This document shows, piece by piece, positions 1 to 8,889 of a stretch of 64,000 nt of DNA. The stretch is taken from assembly GCF_044962685.1 (NCBI RefSeq), contig NZ_JBBKTX010000024.1, positions 5,333 through 69,332 on the forward strand, given 5' to 3'. This DNA comes from Oceanobacter antarcticus. Lineage in GTDB: Bacteria > Pseudomonadota > Gammaproteobacteria > Pseudomonadales > Oceanobacteraceae. The position numbers and the translations under genes are program-made. The stretch's first letter is position 1. Each line of letters begins with the position of its first letter. Below the pieces are notes generated by a model that saw only the letters and a program-made list of their open reading frames with translations, did not search any database and had not been told where the DNA came from.

Positions 1-2577
1 GAACGGATACAGCTGTTCAATACGGACGATCGCAATATCGTTGATTTCTTCAGCACGACGACGTTCCAGCAAATCGTAGTAGACCTTGCCTGAACACAGC
101 AGCACACGACGTACAGCCTGTGTTTCCAACTCGTCAATCTCATTGATCACCGTTTGGAAACGACCTTCGGCCAGTTCTTCCAACGTACTGGTTGCCAGTT
201 TATGGCGCAGCAGACTCTTCGGAGACATCACCACCAGCGGTTTACGCACCGGACGAATTACCTGACGACGCAGCATGTGGTAAACCTGTGCTGGCGTGGA
301 AGGTACACAGATCTGGACGTTATGCTCGGCACACAATTGCAGGTAACGTTCCAGCCGCGCTGACGAGTGCTCAGGGCCTTGTCCTTCGTAGCCATGTGGC
401 AACAGCATGGTCAGACCACACAGGCGGCCCCACTTGTGTTCGCCACTGGAAATAAACTGGTCAAATACCACCTGAGCGCCGTTGGCGAAATCACCAAACT
501 GAGCTTCCCAAACGACCAGACCGCCAGGGGTCGTAGTTGAATAACCGTATTCAAAGGCCAGTACAGCTTCTTCAGACAACAACGAATCATAGAGATCGAA
601 TGCTGGCTGATTCTCACTGACATGACATAGAGGAACGTAACGGCTGGCGTCTTTCTGGTTATGCAACACAGCATGACGGTGGGAGAACGTGCCTCGACCC
701 ACATCCTGGCCGGTGATACGAACCGGGTAACCTTCTTTCAACAGGGTTGCATACGCCATAGTTTCAGCGTAACCCCAGTTAATCGGGGATGCACCAGCTC
801 CCATACGGCCACGGTCTTCCAGTATCTTGCCAACCTGACGCTGAACCGCAAAGCCTTCCGGTACTTCCAGCAACTTATTGGAAAGCTCCTGCAATGCCTG
901 GAGATCAAAGCTGGTGTCGGCATCGGCAGTCCACTCATGACCCAGATATGGCGTCCAGTCGACGAACAGCTCCTTGTTTGGCTCCTTGACGAGACTTTTG
1001 ACCACGTGGCGCCCTTCATCAAGCGCCTTGCGGTATTCCTCTTCCAGATCTTTCACACCTTCAGCGCTAATCACTGCATCAGCAATCAACTTCGCCGCAT
1101 ACAGTTCGCGGGTGGTTTTCTGCTTCTTGATCTGTGCGTACATGATCGGCTGGGTACCGGAAGGCTCATCCGCTTCGTTATGACCACGGCGACGATAACA
1201 AACCAGGTCAATAACCACGTCTTTCTTGAATTCCCGGCGATAATCTGCAGCAATTTGGGCGGCAAACAAGACCGCTTCCGGATCATCACCATTCACATGC
1301 AGAATCGGTGCTTCAATCACCTTGGCAACGTCGGTGCAATATTCCGTAGAACGCACATCCTCACGCTTGGAGGTCGTAAAGCCCACCTGGTTGTTGATGA
1401 CGATATGAATGGTACCGCCAGTCTTGTAGGCCCGAGTCTGGGACAACTGGAAGGTTTCCATAACAACACCCTGACCCGCAAATGCGGCATCACCATGCAT
1501 TGATATAGGAACAACCAGTTCACCCACCGTGTCTCCACGACGATCCTGGCGAGCACGTACCGATCCCTCGACTACTGGGGATACAATTTCCAGGTGAGAT
1601 GGGTTAAACGCCAGTGCCAGGTGTACTTCACCGCCAGAGGTCATCACGTTGGAAGAGAAACCCTGGTGGTATTTGACGTCGCCATGGGACTGGTATTCAG
1701 ACTTGCCTTCAAATTCGTTGAACAGGTCGGACGTCTTTTTACCCAAGGTGTTGATCAGGGTATTCAGACGACCACGGTGCGCCATGCCGATAACAATTTC
1801 CTTGGCACCATAAGAGCCAAAGCGCTGAATCAGTTCATCCATCAAGGGAATCAGTGACTCTCCACCTTCAAGACCAAAACGTTTAACACCGGGATAACGA
1901 GAACCCAGATATTTTTCCAGACCTTCAGCCGCAGTCAGTCGCTCCAGCAAATGCAGTTTGACTTCTTTACTGTATTTGGGATGCGAGCGTGCGCTTTCCA
2001 GACGTTGCTGAAACCAGCGTTGCTCTGCGGTATTGACGATGTGCATGAATTCGGAACCGACGGTGCCACAATAAGTAGCCTCAAGCGCATCAACAATTTC
2101 TTTCAGCGTTGCTTCGTCCTGGCCAATAAACAGGGAACCAGACTGGAAGCGGGTATCCAGATCAGCCTTCGACAAGCCATGGAAGTGTAAGTCCAGGTCA
2201 GGAACGCTCTGACGCTCCATCAGGCCCAGGGGATCCAGAGCAGCATGCTGATGGCCACGTCCACGGTAGGCGTTAATCAGCTGCAGCACCTGAACCTGCT
2301 TGCGCTCGTGCTCGGTACTGACACTGCCCTGTGATACCGGGCGGTTGCGATGCTGATTTTTCGAAATGAGCAAAAACTGCTCACGAACCGGTTTGTGGGG
2401 TGTGTCGACGGTGACGCTTTCGTCGGCTCTTGGGAGTTGATCAAAATAATTACGCCACTCTTCAGGTACCTCACCAGGATCCTTAAGATAGGCTTCATAG
2501 AGCTCTTCTATGTAAGCAACGTTACCACCCGCTAACTGGGAGGTGCTCCATAGCTGCTCCATTGTTTGCTCGTGCAT
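1..2577 (-). CDS. sucA: 2-oxoglutarate dehydrogenase E1 component (partial, 3' end outside window)
   Basis: Thiamine-diphosphate-dependent E1 subunit of the 2-oxoglutarate dehydrogenase complex, which decarboxylates 2-oxoglutarate and passes the succinyl group to the lipoyl E2 (SucB). The minus strand is open for 859 codons from the ATG at 2577 to the window edge; about 85 C-terminal residues of a normal E1 (about 940) are missing. The N-terminus (MHEQTMEQLWSTSQLAGGN) lines up with Pseudomonas-type SucA, which supports this start over the in-frame ATG at 2562. GMAHRGRLN in the ThDP region and GQDVGRGTFSHRHA further on are family signatures. It is downstream of sdhB in the same direction, the usual sdhCDAB-sucAB order, and sucB is expected just beyond the left edge. 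Confidence 0.97.
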   Translation of the reverse strand, partial: MHEQTMEQLWSTSQLAGGNVAYIEELYEAYLKDPGEVPEEWRNYFDQLPRADESVTVDTPHKPVREQFLLISKNQHRNRPVSQGSVSTEHERKQVQVLQLINAYRGRGHQHAALDPLGLMERQSVPDLDLHFHGLSKADLDTRFQSGSLFIGQDEATLKEIVDALEATYCGTVGSEFMHIVNTAEQRWFQQRLESARSHPKYSKEVKLHLLERLTAAEGLEKYLGSRYPGVKRFGLEGGESLIPLMDELIQRFGSYGAKEIVIGMAHRGRLNTLINTLGKKTSDLFNEFEGKSEYQSHGDVKYHQGFSSNVMTSGGEVHLALAFNPSHLEIVSPVVEGSVRARQDRRGDTVGELVVPISMHGDAAFAGQGVVMETFQLSQTRAYKTGGTIHIVINNQVGFTTSKREDVRSTEYCTDVAKVIEAPILHVNGDDPEAVLFAAQIAADYRREFKKDVVIDLVCYRRRGHNEADEPSGTQPIMYAQIKKQKTTRELYAAKLIADAVISAEGVKDLEEEYRKALDEGRHVVKSLVKEPNKELFVDWTPYLGHEWTADADTSFDLQALQELSNKLLEVPEGFAVQRQVGKILEDRGRMGAGASPINWGYAETMAYATLLKEGYPVRITGQDVGRGTFSHRHAVLHNQKDASRYVPLCHVSENQPAFDLYDSLLSEEAVLAFEYGYSTTTPGGLVVWEAQFGDFANGAQVVFDQFISSGEHKWGRLCGLTMLLPHGYEGQGPEHSSARLERYLQLCAEHNVQICVPSTPAQVYHMLRRQVIRPVRKPLVVMSPKSLLRHKLATSTLEELAEGRFQTVINEIDELETQAVRRVLLCSGKVYYDLLERRRAEEINDIAIVRIEQLYPF

Positions 2578-2817
2578 GTACGATCACCCTGTTCCTGTAA
2601 ACATTGAGGACGATCACCAACAGAGTATTTTGCACCAACTCTAGCACTGCCAGGCGAGTTAGAGGGCCGACTGATATGTCGCAAGGCCTCTGAGGTGAAG
2701 CAGGAATACCCTGGTCCCTCAATTACATTATTAGTTTCGTAAAACCGCGCTTTGTGGGCGTGATTTTCAAAAATTTTTCACGAAAACGGGCTGTGTGTCC
2801 AGCCCACTTACGTCTAA

Positions 2818-2846
2818 CCGGCATTCCACAGATTACGGAATGCCGG
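2818..2846 (-). other. Perfect hairpin in the sdhB-sucA gap
   Basis: A 10-bp perfect stem (CCGGCATTCC / GGAATGCCGG, loop of 9) lies 12 nt past the sdhB stop. There is no T-run on the transcribed side, so it looks like an mRNA 3'-end stabiliser or processing signal rather than a terminator; sucA may still be read through. The remaining 240 nt of leader before sucA shows no credible gene. Confidence 0.6.
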
Positions 2847-2857
2847 CCAGTTGCCGT

Positions 2858-3568
2858 TTAAACCTGCTGGCTCAACAGCATGTTGCGAATATGACCAATT
2901 GCGCGGGTCGGGTTAAGACCTTTTGGACATACGTTGACACAATTCATAATACCGCGACAACGGAACACACTGAATGGATCAGAAAGATCATTCAGACGCT
3001 CTGTTGTTGCGGTATCACGGCTATCCGCCAAAAAGCGGTATGCCTGCAACAGACCAGACGGGCCAACGAATTTATCAGGATTCCACCAGAACGACGGACA
3101 AGCCGTTGAACAGCAGGCACACAAAATACACTCGTACAAACCATCCAGCTTCTCGCGCTCTTCCGGAGACTGCAGCCGCTCGATTGCAGGCGCAGGCTTG
3201 TTGTTCAGCAAGAACGGCTTGATGCGCTCATACTGGGTGTAGAACATTGTCATATCAATAACAAGATCACGAATGACCGGCATACCGGGCAGTGGGCGTA
3301 ATACCAACTTATCCATCTTGCCTTTGGTCGCTTCAGAAATCGGCGTAATACAGGCCAGACCATTCTTGCCGTTAATGTTCATGCCATCAGAGCCACAAAC
3401 ACCTTCGCGACAAGAGCGGCGATAAGCCATGCTCGAGTCCTGCTCTTTCACCAGAGCCAGAACGTCCAGAACCATGACATCCTTGCCACCAGGGACAGTA
3501 ATGTCGTAATCCTGCATGTAGGGCGCAGAATCCTTTTCTGGGTTGTAGCGATAGATACTTACCAGCAT
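2858..3568 (-). CDS. sdhB: Succinate dehydrogenase iron-sulfur subunit
   Basis: SdhB carries electrons from the SdhA flavin to ubiquinone through [2Fe-2S], [4Fe-4S] and [3Fe-4S] centres at the inner membrane. The 236 residues match the family length. The plant-type ferredoxin cysteines are in CREGVCGSDG and the following GLAC (about residues 53-73). The C-terminal ferredoxin domain has CILCACCSTACP (about 147-158) and CRGIMNCVNVCPKG (about 204-217). GGGAGGTATGCA precedes the ATG. It follows sdhA by 13 nt, so it is in the sdhCDAB operon. Confidence 0.97.
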   Translation of the reverse strand: MLVSIYRYNPEKDSAPYMQDYDITVPGGKDVMVLDVLALVKEQDSSMAYRRSCREGVCGSDGMNINGKNGLACITPISEATKGKMDKLVLRPLPGMPVIRDLVIDMTMFYTQYERIKPFLLNNKPAPAIERLQSPEEREKLDGLYECILCACCSTACPSFWWNPDKFVGPSGLLQAYRFLADSRDTATTERLNDLSDPFSVFRCRGIMNCVNVCPKGLNPTRAIGHIRNMLLSQQV

Positions 3569-3581
3569 TGCATACCTCCCA

Positions 3582-5354
3582 TTAATAGGTACGGATTTTC
3601 GGTGGGAACGCTTCCATAGTCTTGGGAGCGAAGTTCACTGCGCGCTTGCCAATGGTCTTGGTTTGCGGGAAGTATACAGAGTGACACAACCAGTTTTCGT
3701 CATCACGCTCAGTGAAGTCGTTACGGGCATGTGCACCACGGGATTCCTTACGTTCAATCGCCGCAACCGCTGTTGCATAGGCAGTTTCGAACAGGTTATC
3801 CAGCTCCAGAGCCTCGATACGGGCCGTGTTAAACGCACCGCTCTTATCATCCAGAACGGTGTTTTTAAGACGCACACCGAGTTCATCCAGCATCGCCAGA
3901 CCTTTTTCCATGCTTGGACCTTCGCGGAATACGCCAAAGTACAGTTGCATGGTTTTTTGCAGATCCGCACGAACGTCGGCAACACTCTCCCCACCGCTGG
4001 AGTTATTCAGTCGGTTCAGACGCGCCATGGCAGCTTCAACATCGGCTTCGGAAGCTTCTGCAGACTCAAATCCGTCACGGAAGCTTTGTTCAACCTGCAA
4101 GCCAACGGCACGGCCAAACACCACCAGATCCAGCAGCGAGTTACCACCCAGACGGTTGGCACCGTGTACAGAAACGCAAGCTATCTCACCGGCGGCGTAC
4201 AAACCCTCAACAACAACATCATTGCCGCTCTCGTCCAGAGTCAGTGCCTGACCACCGATATTGGTAGGAATACCCCCCATCATATAGTGACAGGTAGGAA
4301 CCACCGGGATCGGTTCTTTCACCGGGTCAGCGTGTGCGAACGTGCGAGATAATTCCAGAATACCTGGCAGCTTGGCATTCAGGGTCTCTTCACCCAGATG
4401 ATCCAGCTTCAGGAACACATGATCGCCATCTTCACCACAACCACGGCCTTCCAGAATTTCCAATACCATGGAACGTGCCACAACGTCACGACCGGCAAGA
4501 TCCTTGGCGTTTGGAGCATAGCGCTCCATGAAACGTTCGCCATCCTTGTTGATCAGGTAGCCACCTTCACCGCGACAACCTTCTGTAACCAGCACACCCG
4601 CGCCAGCAATGCCGGTGGGGTGGAACTGCCACATTTCCATGTCTTGCATTGGCACGCCGGCACGGATAGCCATGCCAACGCCATCGCCCGTGTTGATCAG
4701 GGCATTGGTGGTGGACTGATAGATACGACCCGCACCGCCAGTTGCCAGAACCGTTGCCTTGGCCTTGACATAGACATTTTCACCGGATTCGATATCAATA
4801 GCGATCACACCGGCGACCTGGCCCTTGGAATTTTTCACCAGATCCACGGCATACCATTCATTCAGGAAGGTCGTGCCGCCTTTCAGATTGCCCTGATACA
4901 GAGCATGCAGTAAAGCATGACCGGTGCGGTCCGCTGCAGCACAGGTACGAGCAGCCTGGCCGCCCTTACCAAAATCCTTGGACTGCCCACCGAACGGACG
5001 CTGATAGATTCGACCTTCTGCCGTACGGGAGAAAGGTAATCCCATATGCTCCAGTTCGAATACGGCCTGAGGGCCGACAGAACACATGTACTCGATAGCG
5101 TCCTGGTCACCGATGTAATCGGAGCCTTTGACGGTATCGTACATGTGCCAACGCCAGTCGTCGTTGGGATCATCGGAAGCGATCGCACAGGTGATACCAC
5201 CTTGTGCTGATACCGTGTGAGAACGAGTTGGAAAAACCTTGGTCACACACGCGGTCTTGATACCCGCCTCGGTCAGCTGCAGTGCGGCACGCATGCCAGC
5301 ACCACCACCACCGATCACGATGGCATCAAACGAAAGAGTTCTGATTGATGACAT
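3582..5354 (-). CDS. sdhA: Succinate dehydrogenase flavoprotein subunit
   Basis: Catalytic subunit of complex II: oxidises succinate to fumarate and reduces covalently bound FAD. At 590 residues it has the usual length. The N-terminal dinucleotide-binding fold shows GGGGAGMRAA near residue 17; RSHTVSAQGG near residue 45 contains the histidine that links FAD; the active-site block HPTGIAGAGVLVTEGCRGEGG is near residues 243-263; and the C-terminus ends in the usual PPKIRTY. It sits between sdhD (3 nt away) and sdhB (13 nt away), so translation is probably coupled. Confidence 0.98.
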   Translation of the reverse strand: MSSIRTLSFDAIVIGGGGAGMRAALQLTEAGIKTACVTKVFPTRSHTVSAQGGITCAIASDDPNDDWRWHMYDTVKGSDYIGDQDAIEYMCSVGPQAVFELEHMGLPFSRTAEGRIYQRPFGGQSKDFGKGGQAARTCAAADRTGHALLHALYQGNLKGGTTFLNEWYAVDLVKNSKGQVAGVIAIDIESGENVYVKAKATVLATGGAGRIYQSTTNALINTGDGVGMAIRAGVPMQDMEMWQFHPTGIAGAGVLVTEGCRGEGGYLINKDGERFMERYAPNAKDLAGRDVVARSMVLEILEGRGCGEDGDHVFLKLDHLGEETLNAKLPGILELSRTFAHADPVKEPIPVVPTCHYMMGGIPTNIGGQALTLDESGNDVVVEGLYAAGEIACVSVHGANRLGGNSLLDLVVFGRAVGLQVEQSFRDGFESAEASEADVEAAMARLNRLNNSSGGESVADVRADLQKTMQLYFGVFREGPSMEKGLAMLDELGVRLKNTVLDDKSGAFNTARIEALELDNLFETAYATAVAAIERKESRGAHARNDFTERDDENWLCHSVYFPQTKTIGKRAVNFAPKTMEAFPPKIRTY

Positions 5355-5357
5355 AAC

Positions 5358-5705
5358 TTACACGCTCCAGAGGATATCGATACCCCAAACGAGGTAAACA
5401 AACAAAAACCCGACGCACACCAGTTGGAACAAAGTACGTACGCCAGCATTTTTGAGGTAATCGGTCGAGATGGTCCACATGCCAACCCAGGCATGGGCAC
5501 AAATCGAAACCAGGGCGGCCATACTGAACACTTTCATCCAGGTATGAGCAAACAATCCCTGCCACTGAGCGAACTGCAAATCTGGTGAAGCCACCAGAAA
5601 GCCCACAAGAAACAGTGTATAGAGGGCCAGCACAACAGCACTAAGACGCTGTACTACCCAGTCATAAAGGCCACTACGGCCAAGATTTGTAACACTTGCT
5701 ACCAT
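5358..5705 (-). CDS. sdhD: Succinate dehydrogenase membrane anchor subunit
   Basis: SdhD with SdhC anchors complex II and forms the haem b and ubiquinone sites. The 115-residue protein has three hydrophobic segments (about residues 18-38, 55-75 and 90-112). Start chosen at the ATG at 5705 (MVASVTNLG), with AGGAG seven bases upstream; an in-frame TTG lies two codons earlier but has no suitable ribosome site. It overlaps the end of sdhC by 7 nt. The family is poorly conserved, so the call leans on length, topology and operon position. Confidence 0.92.
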   Translation of the reverse strand: MVASVTNLGRSGLYDWVVQRLSAVVLALYTLFLVGFLVASPDLQFAQWQGLFAHTWMKVFSMAALVSICAHAWVGMWTISTDYLKNAGVRTLFQLVCVGFLFVYLVWGIDILWSV

Positions 5706-6073
5706 ACCCAAACTCCTGCCAGAAGAATTACGATCGCGCCTAGCACCAGAGTAATAATGGCACCGGTGTGTCCGCCTTCTTTGGTTTCACCAATTCCCAT
5801 GTCCATCAACAGATGCTTTACACCCGCCACAAAGTGGTAACCCAATGCAGACAAAATGCCCCAGGCGATGAACTTGACTATCCCGTTATCAAATGCATTC
5901 GTCAGATTGGCGAAGCTTTCCGCAGATTCCAGCGATTCCGCCAGCGCCGTCAGCATAAAAGCGACGGCGAAGAACAGAATGAAACCGGATACACGATGGA
6001 TAATGGATGCTTTGGCGGGAAGAGGGAGCTCAATAGTAGAAATATCCAAGTTTGTAGGTCTATTGCTATTCAC
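5699..6073 (-). CDS. sdhC: Succinate dehydrogenase cytochrome b556 subunit
   Basis: First gene of the sdh operon; the 124-residue membrane subunit helps bind haem b and quinone. The start is GTG at 6073. The sequence MNSNRPTNLDISTIELPLP closely parallels Pseudomonas SdhC N-termini, which is why the non-ATG start is accepted. IHRVSGFILFF contains the quinone-site Ser/Arg region, SALGYHFVAGVKHLLMD contains the haem-ligand histidine area, and three transmembrane helices are visible. Confidence 0.95.
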   Translation of the reverse strand: MNSNRPTNLDISTIELPLPAKASIIHRVSGFILFFAVAFMLTALAESLESAESFANLTNAFDNGIVKFIAWGILSALGYHFVAGVKHLLMDMGIGETKEGGHTGAIITLVLGAIVILLAGVWVW

Positions 6074-6188
6074 GGCTCTTTACACTCTCTTATGGGCTCA
6101 CTGCCCGCAAAACGGGAAGCGAGCGCGGGCTCAAGAAGACGACCCCTCAGCTTGTACAAGTTTTGCACAAGTTTTAAGGCCGCGACAA

Positions 6189-6217
6189 ATTATAGTCATG
6201 CACCTTCTCTTTTACAA
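6189..6217 (-). promoter_or_regulatory. Predicted sigma-70 promoter of sdhCDAB
   Basis: On the minus strand TTGTAA (6212-6217) and a perfect TATAAT (6189-6194) are 17 bp apart, reading toward sdhC about 115 nt away. Just downstream the direct repeat CAAGTTTT (plus strand, about 6159-6177) could be a regulator site. Inferred from motif and spacing only. Confidence 0.5.
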
Positions 6218-6339
6218 ACACTTAGCGCCGCGAGTTTACTACTATGGTATGTAGTGTTTACACGACGTACAGACACAATGCATCTGAGCGGTGCAATATA
6301 CTCCGCTTGAATAGAAAGATATGCTCGACCCCATGGTAA

Positions 6340-6371
6340 TTGACAAAACGAGTTCACAACCTATAGTGAAC
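6340..6371 (+). promoter_or_regulatory. Predicted sigma-70 promoter of gltA with overlapping palindrome
   Basis: TTGACA (6340-6345), a 16-bp spacer and TATAGT (6362-6367) face gltA, whose ATG is 67 nt further on. The palindrome GTTCAC-N8-GTGAAC (6352-6357 and 6366-6371) overlaps the -10 region and would suit a repressor. The rest of the 360-bp divergent sdhC/gltA gap holds no gene. Confidence 0.6.
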
Positions 6372-6433
6372 CCCCTTAATTAGAGGTAACGCCTTAATTA
6401 CTGGGCTTAATTTGAACAGCAGGAGGCCTATCC

Positions 6434-7711
6434 ATGGCTGACAAAAAAGCAATACTAACGGTCGATGGCATTAAAGAATCCCTGGAATTACCTGTATATG
6501 AAGGAACCCTTGGGCCGGATGTTGTTGATGTTCGTAGCCTGACTGGCAAAGGCCTGTTTACTTACGACCCCGGCTTCGTTTCTACCGCAGCCACTGAATC
6601 CCAAATCACCTATATCGATGGTGATGCTGGTGTTTTACTGCATCGTGGCTATCCGATTGAACAACTGGCAGAAAAGTCCGACTATCTGGAAACCTGCTAT
6701 TTGTTATTGCACGGCGAGCTGCCATCTGCTGCAGAAAAGGAAACCTTTGTCAGTACAATCAAGAACCACACCATGGTTCATGAGCAATTGAGCCACTTTT
6801 TTAACGGCTTCCGTCGTGACGCGCATCCGATGGCCATTATGTGTGGCGTTGTTGGTGCCCTGTCCGCTTTTTATCACGATTCGCTCGACATTCATGACGA
6901 CAATCACCGCGTCATTTCTGCCCATCGACTGATCGCTAAAATGCCCACATTGGCAGCCATGGTTTACAAATACTCCATTGGCCAGCCATTTATGTACCCG
7001 CGTAATGACCTGGGCTATTCCGAAAACTTCCTTCATATGATGTTTAATACACCTTGTGAAGACCGTGAAGTCAGCCCGATCCTGTCCAAGGCCATGGATC
7101 GTATCTTCCTGCTGCATGCCGACCACGAGCAGAACGCCTCTACCTCGACTGTACGCCTGGCAGGATCTACCGGTGCCAACCCGTTTGCCTGTATTGCAGC
7201 AGGCATCGCAGCCCTGTGGGGGCCTGCCCACGGTGGCGCCAACGAAGCGGTATTACGCATGCTGGCTGAAATTGGTGACGAATCCAACATCGACAAGTTT
7301 GTTGAACGTGCCAAGGACAAGGACGATCCGTTCCGCCTGATGGGCTTCGGCCACCGCGTTTACAAGAACTTCGACCCACGCGCCAAGGTGATGAAGCAGA
7401 CCTGCGACGAAGTTCTGGCTGAACTGGGCATGGAAGACGATCCTATGCTGAAGATCGCCATGAAACTGGAAAAAATCGCTACAGAAGACGAGTACTTCAT
7501 CAAGCGCGGTCTGTATCCAAACGTCGACTTCTATTCCGGCATCATCCTCAAGGCAATTGGCATCCCGACGGAGCTGTTCACCGTTATCTTCGCCACCGGC
7601 CGCACCCCTGGCTGGATTGCCCACTGGAACGAAATGATCAGCAGCGATTACCGCATTGGTCGTCCACGTCAGTTGTATACCGGCCACAAACGTCGGGATT
7701 ATCCGGCCTGA
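6434..7711 (+). CDS. gltA: Citrate synthase (type II, hexameric)
   Basis: Condenses acetyl-CoA and oxaloacetate to citrate, the entry step of the TCA cycle. The 425-residue protein has the N-terminal domain of Gram-negative, NADH-sensitive type II enzymes. Catalytic blocks are visible: HGGANEAV (His, near 264), MGFGHRVYKNFDPRA (His, near 305) and YPNVDFYSG (Asp, near 360). The C-terminal RPRQLYTGHKRRDY is characteristic. AGGAGG seven bases before the ATG fixes the start. It is divergent from sdhCDAB and ends at an intrinsic terminator. Confidence 0.98.
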   Translation: MADKKAILTVDGIKESLELPVYEGTLGPDVVDVRSLTGKGLFTYDPGFVSTAATESQITYIDGDAGVLLHRGYPIEQLAEKSDYLETCYLLLHGELPSAAEKETFVSTIKNHTMVHEQLSHFFNGFRRDAHPMAIMCGVVGALSAFYHDSLDIHDDNHRVISAHRLIAKMPTLAAMVYKYSIGQPFMYPRNDLGYSENFLHMMFNTPCEDREVSPILSKAMDRIFLLHADHEQNASTSTVRLAGSTGANPFACIAAGIAALWGPAHGGANEAVLRMLAEIGDESNIDKFVERAKDKDDPFRLMGFGHRVYKNFDPRAKVMKQTCDEVLAELGMEDDPMLKIAMKLEKIATEDEYFIKRGLYPNVDFYSGIILKAIGIPTELFTVIFATGRTPGWIAHWNEMISSDYRIGRPRQLYTGHKRRDYPA

Positions 7712-7726
7712 GTCCGATAAAATCAT

Positions 7727-7759
7727 AAAAAAGGCCGCTTATTAAAGCGGCTTTTTTTA
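7727..7759 (+). terminator. Intrinsic terminator after gltA
   Basis: The stem GCCGCTT / AAGCGGC (7734-7740 and 7745-7751) is flanked by an A-run upstream and a T-run downstream, 15-50 nt past the gltA stop. Confidence 0.85.
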
Positions 7760-7858
7760 TGCAACCGCAGCATTAATGTCGTTATCAACTCCGCTACCAT
7801 CAAATACAACCCTACCCATCAATAAACGTTTCTTCTGGATTAATCAGGATATCTAATT

Positions 7859-8740
7859 ATGAATATTGCATTTATAGGTCTTGGAACAATGGGTTTTCCA
7901 ATGGCCGGCCATCTGTCCAATGCCGGATTTAACGTTACCGTATATAACCGCACGGAGAGCAAAGCCGACCAATGGTTACAACAATATAGTGGTAAAAAAG
8001 CAATGACCCCGGCAGCTGCAGCTAAAGGAGCCGAGGTTATCTTGCTGTGCGCAGGCCGCGACAGCGACGTTGAGACACTGATGACAGGTCATGACGGGAT
8101 TCTTGATGGAATAAGACAAAGTGGACAAATTGGACACATTATTATTGACCACACAACCACCTCTTCTGTTCTTGCAGAGCGAATGAGTGTCACCGCCCAG
8201 CAGATGGGCTGCCACTTTGTCGATGCTCCGGTTTCCGGAGGGCAGCAAGGAGCCATCAATGGCCAACTCAGTATCATGGTGGGCTGTGATGAACAGCTGC
8301 TGGACAAGGTAATCACCACCACAGCCCCCTACACCCGCGCCATTGCTCGGCTGGGTACTGCTGGCTTCGGCCAAAAGACCAAAATGGTCAACCAGATCTG
8401 CATCGCCGGATTACTTCAGGGATTGGCAGAAGCCATTCATTTTGCCCAACACAATAACCTCAATATTGAGAAGGTAATTCAGGTTATTTCCCAAGGTGCA
8501 GCAGGTAGCTGGCAAATGAACAATCGCTACCAAACCATGCTCGATAATGACTACGACCATGGCTTTGCTATCGACTGGATGCGTAAGGATCTTGGTATTT
8601 GCCTGGATCAGGCCAAGCGCAGTGGTGTCGCCCTGCCAGTCACAGAACTGGTCGACCAGTTTTATGCCGAGCTGCAATTGATGGGCGAAGGTCGCAGTGA
8701 TACATCCGTACTACTCAAGCGCCTGCAGCAACAAAAATAA
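7859..8740 (+). CDS. NAD(P)-dependent beta-hydroxyacid dehydrogenase (3-hydroxyisobutyrate dehydrogenase family)
   Basis: The 293-residue protein has the layout of the 3-hydroxyisobutyrate / tartronate semialdehyde reductase family: an N-terminal Rossmann fold with GLGTMGFPMAGHL (residues 7-19), the substrate-binding DAPVSGGQQGA (about 121-131), and GFGQKTKMVNQ (about 165-175) with the catalytic lysine and conserved asparagine, followed by an all-helical C-terminal domain. The exact substrate cannot be read from sequence. It stands alone between the gltA terminator and the next gene, with no neighbouring valine- or glycolate-degradation genes. AGGATATCTAATT precedes the ATG. Confidence 0.88.
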   Translation: MNIAFIGLGTMGFPMAGHLSNAGFNVTVYNRTESKADQWLQQYSGKKAMTPAAAAKGAEVILLCAGRDSDVETLMTGHDGILDGIRQSGQIGHIIIDHTTTSSVLAERMSVTAQQMGCHFVDAPVSGGQQGAINGQLSIMVGCDEQLLDKVITTTAPYTRAIARLGTAGFGQKTKMVNQICIAGLLQGLAEAIHFAQHNNLNIEKVIQVISQGAAGSWQMNNRYQTMLDNDYDHGFAIDWMRKDLGICLDQAKRSGVALPVTELVDQFYAELQLMGEGRSDTSVLLKRLQQQK

Positions 8741-8889
8741 GGCGCTGCCCAAGGTGACTTGCCCTGACACCACCGTCATTGTCGACCACCGGAACCGGGT
8801 AATCTGTCCACGGTAAACAGGATCCCGTCATAGCCGGGCAAACCTTGAGATCTGGTCTAGTATTAACCAATAAACGGGAGCAGAACACT

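Noticed and set aside
661..1503. 280-codon plus-strand frame
   Set aside because: Lies wholly antisense to sucA, which is a strong family match; no ribosome site and no protein-like features.
2522..2722. 66-codon minus-strand frame in the sucA leader
   Set aside because: Overlaps the sucA start in another frame, with no supporting features.
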